A stretch of 64,000 nucleotides of DNA from Deinococcus rubellus. Its GTDB lineage: Bacteria > Deinococcota > Deinococci > Deinococcales > Deinococcaceae. This document shows, piece after piece, positions 28,655-39,296 of the stretch; position 1 is the stretch's first letter, and every line of letters starts with the position of its first letter. The DNA lies in assembly GCF_025244745.1 (NCBI RefSeq), contig NZ_CP104213.1, positions 2,382,001-2,446,000 of the forward strand. Reading direction: 5' to 3'. A model generated the notes under the pieces. It did not search any database and had not been told where the DNA came from. It saw nothing but the letters and a program-made list of their open reading frames with translations. The position numbers and the translations under genes are program-made.

Positions 28655-29419
28655 TCATGGCGGGTGGGGAGCCTGCGGGCACAGCGGATCGCGGCCATTC
28701 CAGCTTCCCTGCCCGGACAGCACGGCAAAACGGACGAACAGCTCCTCACTGAACCAATGCCCCCGCCTGGCCCGGGCGATGGCCCCCCGGTGGCCCGCAC
28801 CCTGATAAGCGTAGGCCAGCATACTGGCCGTGTCCTGCCAGATACTGAAGGTGGCCTGGTGCAGCAGCGGCACCTCGCCCAGCCCCACCGAGGCCAGCAG
28901 GCCCGGCTGCGTTTGCAGGCCCGCTTGCGAGGCGGGCACGCCGCGCCAGAAGGCGGCCAGTTTGGCGGGACGGATGACGGCGCGTGTCAGGACGGCAATC
29001 TGGCCTGTCCCGGGCGAACGGGCCGTTTCAGGCGGGCTGGAAGGAGGTGAGGCGAACAGCGATTCGCCGCCCCACTGCCCGTGCCAGCGCGTGGGACGCA
29101 GTATCAGGGTGTAGCTCTCCCTCGTCAGTGCCAGCTCCTGACGCCGCCAGGGACTGTCCTCAAAGAGCTGACAGGCGGCGGGCGACGACCACACCGCCAG
29201 CCTGGCCCAGCGCCGCATATCCGCGCCGAGACCGAGATTGCTGCCGCGCCCGCTGCCCAGCAGTCGGTAGAAGTGCAGGCCAGGCACACCGCGCAGGTGC
29301 GGATGGTCACTCCCCATCTTACTCATGCCGGCCCAGGCGTGGGACCAGCTGTAGCGGCTCAGCGTCAGACTGACCACCGGGCCGACCGGAGAAACGGAGC
29401 CGATAGGAGAAGCGGACAC
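28655..29419 (-). CDS. Spheroidene monooxygenase (CrtA)-like protein
   Basis: The 254-residue protein aligns by eye with the CrtA family of carotenoid 2-ketolases: VVSLTLSRYSWSHAW, then GVPGLHFYRLLGSGRG, AVLTRAVIRPAKLAAFWRGVPA, and the strong block GLGEVPLLHQATFSIWQDTASMLAYAYQGAGH. Deinococcus makes 2-ketocarotenoids (deinoxanthin), which fits. No other crt genes are adjacent. The start is GTG, with TAGAAT ending 6 nt upstream. Confidence 0.75.
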   Translation of the reverse strand: MSASPIGSVSPVGPVVSLTLSRYSWSHAWAGMSKMGSDHPHLRGVPGLHFYRLLGSGRGSNLGLGADMRRWARLAVWSSPAACQLFEDSPWRRQELALTRESYTLILRPTRWHGQWGGESLFASPPSSPPETARSPGTGQIAVLTRAVIRPAKLAAFWRGVPASQAGLQTQPGLLASVGLGEVPLLHQATFSIWQDTASMLAYAYQGAGHRGAIARARRGHWFSEELFVRFAVLSGQGSWNGRDPLCPQAPHPP

Positions 29420-29559
29420 CCGATCATTCTACCGGCGCTCCAGAAACAGCTGCCGTAGTGCAGCATGATGTTTAAGCAACCATGAGGCAGACTTCCGGCC
29501 AGTGCCGCGCTGTCCGGCGTCGGCCTGAACGAATTCCAGAGCGACTGCCGCGCCCAGCT

Positions 29560-30804
<1,245 letters not shown>

Positions 30805-30968
30805 ATCTGCCTCTGCGCCCCGCAGCCTTCGCATAATGCGGGAAGCCGGGATGTGTCTCACAGAACAGACCTGGAGAGGAGTGTTCACCGGCCCGGCGGC
30901 GCGAGGTCAATCTAACAAGCCGGGCGGGCAGGCGTACAGGGGCGCGGCGAATCTGTCATCTTGGGCGG

Positions 30969-31862
30969 ATGTTCACTTTTGGGCCTGAGCCGCTCTCCGA
31001 GGTGCTGCCCCGGCTGCGGGCTGCCCTGCTGGAGACGGGCGAGGTCAGGTTCAGCGTACCCGACCCGGACGCGGGGGCAGGGTTGTACGCCGGGGAAGTC
31101 GGGGCAGCGGGCCGCCACCGTTCTTATCCGGTCTGGCTCGACGTGGCCGACGTGCTGGGCGCGAGGATGCTGACGCCTGGGGTGCTGGAAGGTGGGCGCA
31201 TCGAGCTGACCCTGCAACGTTTGCCACCCGCCTTGCGGGGCGGCGGGTACGGCGCAGAGAGCGAGTTCCAGCGCGTCGACAAGCTGGAAGATCCCTGGTT
31301 TCTGCACGGTTTTACCGAGGCGCTGCAGCGGGCCTGGCTGAAGGTGGGCGCACAGATTCTCAGCGTCGGCGTGGGCGCAGGCCGCGAGCTGGACGCCCTG
31401 GCGCTGGCGTATCCGGGCAGGGAGTTTGAAGTGACCGGCATCGATCTGGACGAGAGTGCTTTGGGTCTGGCCAGAGAACGCCACCCCGCCTGGACCTTTC
31501 AAGCCGGGAATGTGAATGCGCTTGGTCCCGACCTGGGCCGCTTCGACCTGATCGTGGCGCTGAGCGTGCTGCAAAGCCGGGGGGTGAATCTGGACGTGGC
31601 CCTACGCGGATTGATGAAGCAGCACCTGAAGCCCGGTGGCAGCTTGATCGTCGGCTTTCCCAACTGCCGATACACGGGCGGCGAACTGCGCTACGGCGCG
31701 CGGATGCTCAACTTCCGCGACCCCGATCTGTCGCTTCTGATGGCCGACGTGGCGCTGGTACGGCGGCATCTGCACAAGCACGGCTTCAAGGTATACGTGA
31801 CTGGCAAGTACGAGGTGCTGGTGACGGGTGTTCCGCTGCGGGAAGCTACACTGAATCCTTGA
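30969..31862 (+). CDS. Class I SAM-dependent methyltransferase
   Basis: The 297-residue protein carries a Rossmann methyltransferase domain from about residue 130: motif [18 protein letters not shown], motif [18 protein letters not shown], and motif [16 protein letters not shown]. The first 120 residues do not match anything I recognise. The acceptor is unknown. pyrF begins one base after its stop, so the two are cotranscribed. Confidence 0.8.
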   Translation: MFTFGPEPLSEVLPRLRAALLETGEVRFSVPDPDAGAGLYAGEVGAAGRHRSYPVWLDVADVLGARMLTPGVLEGGRIELTLQRLPPALRGGGYGAESEFQRVDKLEDPWFLHGFTEALQRAWLKVGAQILSVGVGAGRELDALALAYPGREFEVTGIDLDESALGLARERHPAWTFQAGNVNALGPDLGRFDLIVALSVLQSRGVNLDVALRGLMKQHLKPGGSLIVGFPNCRYTGGELRYGARMLNFRDPDLSLLMADVALVRRHLHKHGFKVYVTGKYEVLVTGVPLREATLNP

Positions 31863-31863
31863 A

Positions 31864-32694
31864 ATGACGCTCACCCCTGTTCCGTTTACCAAGCGCCTGA
31901 CCGAGCGCAGCCTGACGTTTGGCACCCGCCTGTGCCTTGGCCTCGACCCCCGGCTGAACGCCTACGGGAACCGCGACGCCCTGCGGCAGCATACCCTGGC
32001 CGTGCTGGACGCCTGCGCACCCTACGCCGCCTGCGTCAAACCACAGTTCGCCTTCTACGAGGCGCTGGGTCTGTGGGGCATGGCGCTGCTGGAAGAAGTC
32101 TGCACAGCGGCCCGCGCTCTGGACCTGCCGATCATTCTGGACGCCAAGCGCGGCGACATCGGCAGCACGGCGGCGGCCTACGCGCAGGCCTGGCTCAGTG
32201 GCGACCACGCGGGCGACGCGCTGACGGTCAACCCGTTTCTGGGCGCGGAAACTTTGACGCCGTTCGTGGACGCAGCGCGGCAATACGGCGGCGCGGTCTT
32301 CGTGCTGGTCAAGACGAGCAATCCCGGCCAGGCCGACTTTCAGGGCGGCGGCATTTCCGAGAAGGTGGCAGCGGAAGTGGCCCGGCTGGGATCGGACGAG
32401 GGCGGCCTGAGCAGCGGCGGCCTGTCTTCAGTGGGTGCAGTCGTCGGCGCGACGCATCCGCAGGAACTGGCCCAGTGGCGGGCGGCCATGCCACAGGCTC
32501 CCCTGCTGCTGCCAGGGCTGGGAGCACAGGGGGCAAGGGCCGCCGACCTGGCCGCCGCCTTCCTGCCGGGCGGCACGGGCGCGGTGGTGAGCGCCAGCCG
32601 GGGCATTCAGTATGCGGCGGGGCTGGACGTGGACGCGGCGGTATCGGCAGCGCGGACATTCAGGGACGAATTGAACGCGGCGCTCCGAGACTGA
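31864..32694 (+). CDS. pyrF: Orotidine 5'-phosphate decarboxylase (type 2)
   Basis: PyrF decarboxylates OMP to UMP, the last step of pyrimidine synthesis. The 276-residue barrel has LCLGLDPRL near the N terminus and the catalytic [16 protein letters not shown] (Asp-Lys-Asp network). The length and NPFLG block are those of the longer subfamily 2. The stretch [19 protein letters not shown] contains a small Gly/Ser repeat near residue 180. Confidence 0.94.
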   Translation: MTLTPVPFTKRLTERSLTFGTRLCLGLDPRLNAYGNRDALRQHTLAVLDACAPYAACVKPQFAFYEALGLWGMALLEEVCTAARALDLPIILDAKRGDIGSTAAAYAQAWLSGDHAGDALTVNPFLGAETLTPFVDAARQYGGAVFVLVKTSNPGQADFQGGGISEKVAAEVARLGSDEGGLSSGGLSSVGAVVGATHPQELAQWRAAMPQAPLLLPGLGAQGARAADLAAAFLPGGTGAVVSASRGIQYAAGLDVDAAVSAARTFRDELNAALRD

Positions 32695-32768
32695 GCGGCG
32701 GGGTTGGGGTTTGGGGCTGAGACCTTTGCAGGACATCACGCCTCACCTCCCGGCTCTACCTTGAACGC

Positions 32769-33164
32769 GTGACTTCCGTGGCCCGTCAGCGTCTCCTGTT
32801 TCTCTGGACGGCAGCGCTGTGTCTGGTGGCCTCGTTCGCCTACCTGACCCGCGAGCCGCAGAACGGGCTACAGAACCTGAACGGCGCGCTGGGTCTACCC
32901 GCGCTGTCCGGCATGGCGGGGATGGACATGGACAGTAAGGACAGGTCCGGCGAGACGCCAGCATATTCGCCGCACAGCCACCACGCCGCCCACTGCCCGT
33001 TCTGTTTCAGCGCCGCCTTCGCGCTGGAAGCCCAGGACTTCGTGCTGTCACTGGTTGAAGCGATTCGTCCCGGTTTTCTCCGTGTGCCCTACCCTCAGCC
33101 GCACCTGCTGGCACTGCGCCACGCCGAGGTCCGCGCCCCACCCCCTTCCAGAGCCGAAGCCTGA
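32769..33164 (+). CDS. DUF2946-like small exported protein
   Basis: A 131-residue protein with one N-terminal hydrophobic segment (FLWTAALCLVASFAYL), a Met/His/Asp-rich middle (MAGMDMDSKD, HSHHAAHCPFC) and the CPFC motif characteristic of DUF2946-type proteins, which often neighbour copper chaperones. It precedes a PCu(A)C gene by 32 bp, so I infer copper or heme-copper oxidase handling. GTG start. Confidence 0.65.
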   Translation: MTSVARQRLLFLWTAALCLVASFAYLTREPQNGLQNLNGALGLPALSGMAGMDMDSKDRSGETPAYSPHSHHAAHCPFCFSAAFALEAQDFVLSLVEAIRPGFLRVPYPQPHLLALRHAEVRAPPPSRAEA

Positions 33165-33196
33165 TCGTTTTCGTTTCCCTCCTGGAGGTCGATTCA

Positions 33197-33730
33197 ATGT
33201 CCCGCATTCCCCTACTGTTCAGCTTGATTGCCCTAACCCTCGCGGCCCCGGCACAGGCCCAGCACCACCATGCCGTGTCAGACCACAGCATGCCCAGCAT
33301 GTCCATGCCGATGCCAACCAAATCCGCGACCAGCAAGGCGGCCACGAAGCTGCCCGCCGCGCCTGTCAGGGTCAGTGGGGCGTTCGTACAGGCCCTCCCA
33401 CCCGGCACCGCCGACGGCAGCGTGTATCTCAACCTCACCAACACTGGCAAAACTGCCCTGAAGCTGACTGGCGGCACGTCCAGCGTGAGCCAGGCGGTAA
33501 CGCCGATGCAGCAGACCAAGATGACCGGCATGGCCGGAATGACCGGTATGAAAGATCTGCCCGCCATGACCATCGCGCCGGGACAGACCCTGAAGCTGAG
33601 TCCGGGCGGCGACCACCTGATGCTCTACCGCATGAAGCGGGTGCCGCTGGTCGGCGAGACCGTCAGCCTGACACTGAATTTCGTCGGCTACGCACCGCTG
33701 ACCCTCAAAGTGCCAGTCAAGCGACTCTGA
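33197..33730 (+). CDS. PCu(A)C copper chaperone domain protein
   Basis: The 177-residue periplasmic protein delivers Cu(I), in known members to cytochrome oxidase. A signal peptide (residues 1-21, cleavage after AQA) is followed by HHH and a Met-rich tail (MPSMSMPMP). The PCuAC beta domain then has VYLNLTNTGK, a Met-rich TKMTGMAGMTGM stretch, and the second metal half-site PGGDHLMLYRMKR. The usual first His of the H-x-M pair (ELHxM) is replaced by PMQQTKM. A GGAGG site precedes the ATG. The 251 bp after it (33731-33981) hold no recognisable gene. Confidence 0.82.
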   Translation: MSRIPLLFSLIALTLAAPAQAQHHHAVSDHSMPSMSMPMPTKSATSKAATKLPAAPVRVSGAFVQALPPGTADGSVYLNLTNTGKTALKLTGGTSSVSQAVTPMQQTKMTGMAGMTGMKDLPAMTIAPGQTLKLSPGGDHLMLYRMKRVPLVGETVSLTLNFVGYAPLTLKVPVKRL

Positions 33731-33981
33731 GCCAGGCAGTGCGCCGCCGCCTATACGAGGAGCATCGCCAGGGCTGAGCTTGGCCCCAACAACGGCCCAC
33801 AGCGTCCATACCGCGTCGTTGTCCTCCAACATAACGAGTGGCTCAGCAGCGGCGAGTCGTTCGAAGTTGACGCGGTGGTAGGGGACGATGCGGGGCGGCA
33901 GTCTGGGCGTAGCCTCAGCCGAGCAGCGCGAGAATCAGAACAACTGACGCAAGGGGCGGCGCATGGCTGCCGGGATGCCCA

Positions 33982-34902
33982 TCAGGAGCCAGAGAACAGT
34001 GAGTGGGTCTGCGGCGTTTGCCCCCCGATCAGCGCCAGCACCGCTTCCTCCTTGCCCTTGGCCTCCACCTCGATCCAGGGCACGTCGAAGTAGGCGCTGG
34101 GAACATCGGTGATCAGGTGGCTGTGGCGGCGGTCCTGTGGTCCATCGATGCCGTTGCTGAGGTGAACGACCTGCCACGCGGGCGGCGTCCAGGTGGCCCG
34201 CGCCGCCAGCACCCACTCGCGCACGCTGGGGTCTTCCTGCCCCTCCAGCTTGTCATGAACGACGTGGTGGTGGGCATCGAAGACCAGCGGCGTGCCGGTG
34301 GCCTGGCAAACCGGCAGCAGCTCGGCGGGGCTGTAGGCGCGCTCGTCGTTTTCCAGCACCAGGCGCAGCCGCGCCGTGTCGGGCAGATCGCGGATGACCT
34401 CGGCCAGCACACCCGCGCGCCCCCCCTTGCCGCCGTGCAGGATCATGCCGTGGTACGGACTGCGCTCGAAACCCAGGCGGTCGAGCACGTCGGCGTGCGT
34501 CAGAAACTGGTGCAGACTGCTTACTCGCACCTCGGCCCGCTCGGAGTTGAGAACGATGTACTGGTCGGGGTGAATCAACACCCGCACGCCCGCATCATGA
34601 AAGGCCTGCCCCGCCGCCGTCAGCTCGGGCGCGAGTTCATCCAGCACGGCCTGTCCGGTGGGGTCGTCCAGCAGATCGAGCATCGGGTAAAGGGCTGCCG
34701 ACATCCGGAAGAGCCGAATGCCGCGCGCCACACAGTAGGCGGCGGCGCTGGCCAGTTTGGCGGTGTTGGAGGCGTAAAGGTCGCGCAGGGCCGGGTACCG
34801 CTCGGGCGCGTCCAGCGAGCGGTAGCGCTTGAGGGTGATGGTACGGAACCGCAGTTCCGGACCCTGGGTCATACAGACCAGACCGAAGGCGGGCGCGCTC
34901 AC
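33982..34902 (-). CDS. uvsE: UV damage endonuclease UvsE
   Basis: UVDE enzymes nick 5' to UV photoproducts and other lesions, starting an alternative excision repair. The 306-residue TIM barrel has [60 protein letters not shown] and HLSNGIDG, the metal-binding His/Glu/Asp positions of the family. I start at GTG 34902, which overlaps the DUF2256 stop (GTGA), giving [14 protein letters not shown]; the longer ORF runs through DUF2256. Confidence 0.93.
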   Translation of the reverse strand: MSAPAFGLVCMTQGPELRFRTITLKRYRSLDAPERYPALRDLYASNTAKLASAAAYCVARGIRLFRMSAALYPMLDLLDDPTGQAVLDELAPELTAAGQAFHDAGVRVLIHPDQYIVLNSERAEVRVSSLHQFLTHADVLDRLGFERSPYHGMILHGGKGGRAGVLAEVIRDLPDTARLRLVLENDERAYSPAELLPVCQATGTPLVFDAHHHVVHDKLEGQEDPSVREWVLAARATWTPPAWQVVHLSNGIDGPQDRRHSHLITDVPSAYFDVPWIEVEAKGKEEAVLALIGGQTPQTHSLFSGS

Positions 34903-35075
34903 GACTTTTTTCCCTGCGTCCGGCATCTGTCCGAGCAGTAGACGACCGTGTCCCAATCGCGCTCCCACTTCTTGCGCCAGGCAAACGGGCGGCCACACAC
35001 CGGACACATTTTCTGGGGGCGCTCGGAAGGCTTTTTGCCGCCGCCCATCGGCCTAGCGGCAGATTTAGCGGGCAT
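34899..35075 (-). CDS. DUF2256 zinc-finger-like small protein
   Basis: About 58 residues with the family block [28 protein letters not shown], two CxxC-type pairs suited to one zinc. Start is either ATG 35075 (overlapping gntK by 11 bp) or ATG 35048. The gene is sandwiched by overlaps: gntK upstream, uvsE downstream, so all three are one operon. Function unknown; such genes are often found beside DNA-repair or photolyase-related genes. Confidence 0.8.
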   Translation of the reverse strand: MPAKSAARPMGGGKKPSERPQKMCPVCGRPFAWRKKWERDWDTVVYCSDRCRTQGKKS

Positions 35076-35586
35076 GCTTCTCAGCGAGTTGCCGCAGCGC
35101 GTCCGCCAGCACCAGACCAGCGTCCTCATCGGCCTTCACGTGAACGGTCACGGCTTCGTCCGGGCCGGGTTTCTCCAGCGCGGCGAGCTGACTGGGCAGC
35201 AGCGAAGCCTTGGCGTAACTGCCCTGGCGCTCCTCCAACCGGGTGCGCAGCACGCCCTGCGGCACGTCCAGGTAAATGAAGCCAGTCTGCGGCCCGCTGA
35301 GCGCCGTTCGGTAGCTGGCCTTGAGTGCCGAGCAGGCCAGCACCACGCCCTCTCCCCCGGCGGTGTGCTGCTCCAGGGCGGCCTTCAGGCGGGCCAGCCA
35401 GGGCGCGCGGTCTGCATCGGTCAGGCCCTCGCCGCGCGCCATCTTGGCCTTGGCGTCCAGCGTATGAAAGTCGTCGGCGTCCAGAAACACGAAGCCGTAA
35501 TACGCTGCCAGACCTTGCCCCAGGGTGGTCTTGCCGGAGCCGGAAACGCCCATCACGATCAGTTGGGCAAACGGGGAGGTGGGCAT
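35065..35586 (-). CDS. gntK: Gluconokinase
   Basis: Phosphorylates gluconate to 6-phosphogluconate. The 173-residue P-loop kinase has [48 protein letters not shown], and [16 protein letters not shown], a standard GntK pattern. TAGCCT ends 6 nt before the ATG (leaderless). It leads the gntK-DUF2256-uvsE operon. Gluconate metabolism may link it to the gluconate-dehydrogenase-like operon at 3.2-6.0 kb. Confidence 0.92.
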   Translation of the reverse strand: MPTSPFAQLIVMGVSGSGKTTLGQGLAAYYGFVFLDADDFHTLDAKAKMARGEGLTDADRAPWLARLKAALEQHTAGGEGVVLACSALKASYRTALSGPQTGFIYLDVPQGVLRTRLEERQGSYAKASLLPSQLAALEKPGPDEAVTVHVKADEDAGLVLADALRQLAEKHAR

Positions 35587-35642
35587 GCCGTCAGGCTAGA
35601 GCAGGTGAGGAGCAGGATCTGGAAGGCAAGGCACAGCCCCCC

Positions 35643-38375
35643 TCAGCCCACGTCCGAGAGCAGCGGCGAGCGGAAGCGCTCATCGGGCACGTAGAGCCAG
35701 CGGCGACGGCTGAGCAGCGCCACGATCAGGCTGACCAGCGCCACCGCACCCAGCCGCAGCATGAACAGGCCGTACTGCCCGGCGTAGCTGCCGAACAGGG
35801 CGTAGCGCATGGCGTTGATGGCGTCGGTGACCGGCACGACGGCGTGCAGCGCCTGGAAGAAGGGCGAGGACAGTTCCACCGGGTAGGTGCCGCCGCTGGC
35901 CGCCAGTTGCACCACCAGCAGAATCAGGGCCAGCAACCGCCCTGCCGCGCCCAGCAGCAGGTTGAGCGCCAGCACCAGCAGCATGAACGTCAGGCTGGAC
36001 GCCACTGCCGTGACGATGACCAGGGCCGGGTGCAGAAACTCGATGCCCAGCAGGTGAATGCCCAGCACCACCACCAGCGACTGCGCCACCACGTAAGCGC
36101 CCGGCACCGCGAACTTCCGAAGCACCCGCGCCGCCTGCCCGCTGCGGCGGCCACTCTCAGGAATCAGCAGGAACGGGAAGATGAAGGTGGTCAGGGTGCA
36201 GCCGACCCACAGACTGAGCGTGATGAAGTACGGCGCGAAGGCGGTGCCGTTGTTGGCGACCTTGGCCGTCGTCTGAGACACCACCAGCACGCTGGCCGAC
36301 AGTCCCTGCGGATCGCCGCCGAGCTGCTGCACGCTGGTGGGAATCCTGGCGTACAGCTTGGCAAGGCCGCTTTGCAACTTGATACTGCCGCCGCTGACAT
36401 CGCTGGCCCCCGCTGCCAGAGCCTGCGCCCCACTGCCGAGCTGCCCCAGGCCGCTGGCGAGGTCGCCGCTCTTCTGCGCCAGGGTACTGGCCCCGCTGCT
36501 GAGTTTATCCAGGGTGGGCTGGGCCGGAAGCTGCTTCTCGATGCTGCCCAGCGCTGATTTGAGCTTGAGGTTGCCCGCCACCAGCGTCTCCAGCCCACCG
36601 CCGAGCGAGGCCGCGCCCGTTGCCAGCTTCTGCGCGCCGCTGCGGGCCTCGCCGGTCTTCTGGGCCAGGGTGGCCGCGCCCTGCTGGAGCTGCTGGCTTC
36701 CCGTTGCGAGTGTGGCCGCGCCAGTCGCCAGGGTGGTGGCCCCGGCGCTGAGCCGCTGCGTGCCGATTTTCAGGTCGCCGCTCCTGGCAGCCAACGTCGC
36801 TGCTCCCGTCGCCAGGGTTGCAGCCCCGGCCTGCGCCTGGGCCGTTTTCTGGGCCAAGGTCGCCGCACCCTGCTGGAGCTGCTGGCTTCCCGCGTTCAAC
36901 TTCGCCGTGCCCACCGCCAGCGTCCCGGCCCCGACGCTGAGTTTCTGGGCCGCGCTTGCCGCCGTGCCGATCTTGGCGGCCAGGTCGCTGCTGCCACCCT
37001 GGAGCTGGGCGGCCCCACCTTCAAGCTGCACCAGGCCGCTGCTGAGCGGCGAGGGGGTCGGCGCGTCAAGCACGCCTGCCTTCAGTGCGGCGGCAGACTG
37101 ACTGAGCTGCTCTGCTCCCTGGGCCAGCGTGCCCGCGCCGCTCTGGAGCTGGTTCAGGCCACCGGTCAGGGTTGGTAACCCCTTCGCCAGTTGCTGAGCG
37201 CCGCCATTGACCTGCGCAGCTCCCGCCGCTAGCGTCTTGCTGCTGGACGCCAGTTGCTGCGCCCCGCCGCCGAGCTGCTTCAGTCCGCCCGAGAGCTGCC
37301 CGGCCCCGCTGGAGAGGGACGCCGCGCCCTGCTGGAGCTGGCCCGCGCCGGCACTGAGTTCGGGCAGGCCCGCCGCCAGTTGTCCGGCTCCCATGCTGAG
37401 CTGCCTGGCCCCGCTGGTGAGCTGGCCGCTGCTGGCCGCCAGCCTGTCCGCACCCGCGCTGAGCTGGGTCAGCCCGCCCGCCAGTTGACGGCTGCCCTGC
37501 TGGAGCGCGGAGGCTCCTCCTTGCAGCGGCTTGAGCTGTGCCTGACCGGGGGCGGCAGCGCTGAGCTGCCCGATCCCGCTGGAGAGCCGGGCCACGCCGC
37601 CGGTCAACCGACCCACCCCGCCCGACAGATCGCCCGCGCCCTGGGCCAGTTGCTGACCGCCCTGGGCCGCCTGGGCTGCGCTTCCGGCCAGTCGGCTGGC
37701 CCCGCTGCTCAGTTTCTTGCTGCCGTCCACCAGTTGATCCGCGCCGGTCCTGAGCTGCCCGGTCGCGCTACGAATATCCCCAAAGCCCTGCTCCACCTTC
37801 ACCAGCGCTTTCTGCATCTTGTTCCAGCGGGTATCTCCAAGGCTGGCATTGAGCGTGGCAGCCACCTTATCGGTCACCGAAGCGCTCACCCGGCTGGCAA
37901 AGTAACTGGTGCCCTCGGCACTGTAGAGCCGCAGCAGCCCGTGCTCAGCGCTGCTCCCGGCGATGGCCTTACGGCTGAAGTCGGTGGGAATGCTCAGCGC
38001 GAAGTACACCTCTCCCCGGCGCACCGCTGCCTGGGCCGCCGCCTCGCTGGGATAGTCCACGAACTTGACCGGCGGATCGTCGTGTAAGGTCTTGACGAGC
38101 CGCGCGCCAAGGTCGTAGCGCTGGCCCTGAAAGGTGGTGCCCGCGTCGGCGTTGACCAGCGCGGCGGGCAGCTTGTTCAGGTTGCCGTAGGGGTCCCAGA
38201 CGCTCGCCAGATACACCGAGACATAAATTACCGGAACCAGCAAGATGGCCAGGGCCGCCGCCCACATGATCGGCGCGCGCCACAGGCGGCGTTCGCTGGG
38301 CGTGAGGACGCGGAAATCCTGCCCCAGACGGTGGAGTGGCGAACGGCGGACAGGGTTGGGCGCTTGATCAGTCAT
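35643..38375 (-). CDS. YhgE/Pip family giant membrane protein with long repeat region
   Basis: About 910 residues. One TM segment (AALAILLVPVIYVSVYLASVW) and the Pip domain (DPYGNLNKLPAALVNADAG) open the protein. Residues about 190-690 are a very long run of short repeats around L-x-x-G-A-x-x-L, rich in Ala, Gly, Gln, Ser and Leu, likely an extended coiled stalk outside the membrane. The end has five or six TM segments of an ABC-2-like module (SGGTYPVELSSPFFQALHAVVPVTDAINAMR). The start is set at ATG 38375. Family members take part in phage adsorption, secretion or ESX-like export in Gram-positives; the role here is unknown. The divergent TetR gene probably represses it. Confidence 0.85.
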   Translation of the reverse strand: MTDQAPNPVRRSPLHRLGQDFRVLTPSERRLWRAPIMWAAALAILLVPVIYVSVYLASVWDPYGNLNKLPAALVNADAGTTFQGQRYDLGARLVKTLHDDPPVKFVDYPSEAAAQAAVRRGEVYFALSIPTDFSRKAIAGSSAEHGLLRLYSAEGTSYFASRVSASVTDKVAATLNASLGDTRWNKMQKALVKVEQGFGDIRSATGQLRTGADQLVDGSKKLSSGASRLAGSAAQAAQGGQQLAQGAGDLSGGVGRLTGGVARLSSGIGQLSAAAPGQAQLKPLQGGASALQQGSRQLAGGLTQLSAGADRLAASSGQLTSGARQLSMGAGQLAAGLPELSAGAGQLQQGAASLSSGAGQLSGGLKQLGGGAQQLASSSKTLAAGAAQVNGGAQQLAKGLPTLTGGLNQLQSGAGTLAQGAEQLSQSAAALKAGVLDAPTPSPLSSGLVQLEGGAAQLQGGSSDLAAKIGTAASAAQKLSVGAGTLAVGTAKLNAGSQQLQQGAATLAQKTAQAQAGAATLATGAATLAARSGDLKIGTQRLSAGATTLATGAATLATGSQQLQQGAATLAQKTGEARSGAQKLATGAASLGGGLETLVAGNLKLKSALGSIEKQLPAQPTLDKLSSGASTLAQKSGDLASGLGQLGSGAQALAAGASDVSGGSIKLQSGLAKLYARIPTSVQQLGGDPQGLSASVLVVSQTTAKVANNGTAFAPYFITLSLWVGCTLTTFIFPFLLIPESGRRSGQAARVLRKFAVPGAYVVAQSLVVVLGIHLLGIEFLHPALVIVTAVASSLTFMLLVLALNLLLGAAGRLLALILLVVQLAASGGTYPVELSSPFFQALHAVVPVTDAINAMRYALFGSYAGQYGLFMLRLGAVALVSLIVALLSRRRWLYVPDERFRSPLLSDVG

Positions 38376-38420
38376 GAAGTTCCTCAGGAGATGGGCAGCA
38401 GAGATGCCCGGCTGCCCCCA

Positions 38421-38449
38421 AGTCTGCCGCTCTATTGACGCTGTGTCAA
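38421..38449 (-). promoter_or_regulatory. Promoter of the YhgE-like gene
   Basis: On the minus strand: TTGACA (38449-38444), 17-bp spacer, CAGACT (38426-38421). The -35 lies inside the palindromic TetR-type operator. Confidence 0.55.
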
Positions 38450-38496
38450 GTAGACATACCGTCAAATATACACAGCGTCAAGTGACGTAGCGTCAA
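38435..38496. promoter_or_regulatory. Cluster of CGTCAA/TTGACG operator half-sites
   Basis: TTGACGCTGTGTCAA (38435-38449) is a TTGAC/GTCAA inverted repeat. It is followed by three direct CGTCAA copies starting at 38460, 38476 and 38491 (spacing 16 and 15), the last within TGACGTAGCGTCAA. The cluster covers the -35 elements of both divergent promoters, as expected for autoregulation by the adjacent TetR protein. Confidence 0.65.
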
Positions 38497-38510
38497 CCTT
38501 CTGCTAAACT
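38482..38510 (+). promoter_or_regulatory. Promoter of tetR-type gene
   Basis: GTGACG (38482-38487), 17-bp spacer, TAAACT (38505-38510) ending 7 nt before ATG 38518; leaderless. Confidence 0.6.
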
Positions 38511-38517
38511 CCTGTCT

Positions 38518-39129
38518 ATGACCGGTCCCGCACTTCACAAGCGCCTGGCGGCAGAAGACCGGCGGAGACAGATTCTGGAAGCCGCCGCCGAGCTGTTCGT
38601 GGCGCGCGGCTTCGAGGCTGTCACCATGACTGACCTGGCCCAGATGCTGCACGTCTCGCGGCCCACCATGTACACCTATTTCGCCTCGCCCGAAGCGGTA
38701 CTCGACGTGCTGCTGGGCGAGCGGCTCCAGGCGTTCTGGACCGGGCTGGAGGAGCAGCTCACGCGGCTGCTGCCCCCGGCGACCTCGCCACTGCCACCGC
38801 AGCTGCCGCCGCACCTGTTCTCGTCGCTGCTGACTTTTCTGGTGGGCGAGCGCGCGACCCTCTCGCTGCTGCACTGCGGCGGTGGCCCGGCCTTTCAGCA
38901 CCGGAGGCTGGCCTTCCTCGACGAACTGGCCGCCCGGCTGGCAACGTTGCGGCCCGACGTGCGGCGCTCGCCCTACCTGCTGATGCTGCTCACCCAGCTA
39001 CTGGGCAGCGTGGCGTTGCGGGTGACCCTGCTGCCGCCCGATCAGCCGGATGCACTGGCCGAGGCCCTCGACGCCTTCGTGCGCGGCGGCTCAGCCATGT
39101 TGCTGGAAGGTGGCGCGACGGAGGGGTGA
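38518..39129 (+). CDS. TetR/AcrR family transcriptional regulator
   Basis: A 203-residue repressor. The N-terminal HTH is typical: RRRQILEAAAELFVARGFEAVTMTDLAQMLHVSRPTMYTYFASPEAVLDVLL (about residues 16-67). The C-terminal ligand domain is unassigned. Position, divergence and the shared half-site cluster make the YhgE-like gene its likely target; the inducer is unknown. Confidence 0.88.
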   Translation: MTGPALHKRLAAEDRRRQILEAAAELFVARGFEAVTMTDLAQMLHVSRPTMYTYFASPEAVLDVLLGERLQAFWTGLEEQLTRLLPPATSPLPPQLPPHLFSSLLTFLVGERATLSLLHCGGGPAFQHRRLAFLDELAARLATLRPDVRRSPYLLMLLTQLLGSVALRVTLLPPDQPDALAEALDAFVRGGSAMLLEGGATEG

Positions 39130-39168
39130 GGTCGCCGGAACCATTGGTGCTGGAGGCAGGAAACGAAA

Positions 39169-39197
39169 AAACCCGCACTGGGCGGGTTTCTTTTCTT
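39169..39197 (+). terminator. Rho-independent terminator of the tetR-type gene
   Basis: 8-bp stem AAACCCGC (39169-39176)/GCGGGTTT (39182-39189), 5-nt loop, followed by CTTTTCTT. Confidence 0.85.
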
Positions 39198-39296
39198 CGG
39201 TACTGTTCTGGATCCAGAGACCGGATCTGGGTGGTAACTCAGGAGAGAATGAATGATGAAGAAAGAGATCACGGTCTATCGTCCATATTTCATTTC

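Noticed and set aside
30805..30900. SAM riboswitch upstream of metK
   Set aside because: No SAM-I, SAM-II or SAM-IV consensus core could be found in the leader.
33731..33981. Coding-like stretches between the PCu(A)C gene and uvsE (for example QRPYRVVVLQHNEWLSSGESFEVDAVV on the plus strand)
   Set aside because: No start codon, no recognised family and frames broken on both sides; too weak to list as a gene.
36300..37800. The repeated DNA in the YhgE-like gene as a CRISPR or minisatellite array
   Set aside because: Repeats are coding, imperfect, in frame and without spacers; they encode the stalk of a protein.
35700..38375. Long plus-strand ORFs opposite the YhgE-like gene, rich in Ala, Ser and Pro
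   Set aside because: They are antisense shadows of the repeat region and lack start signals or recognisable domains.
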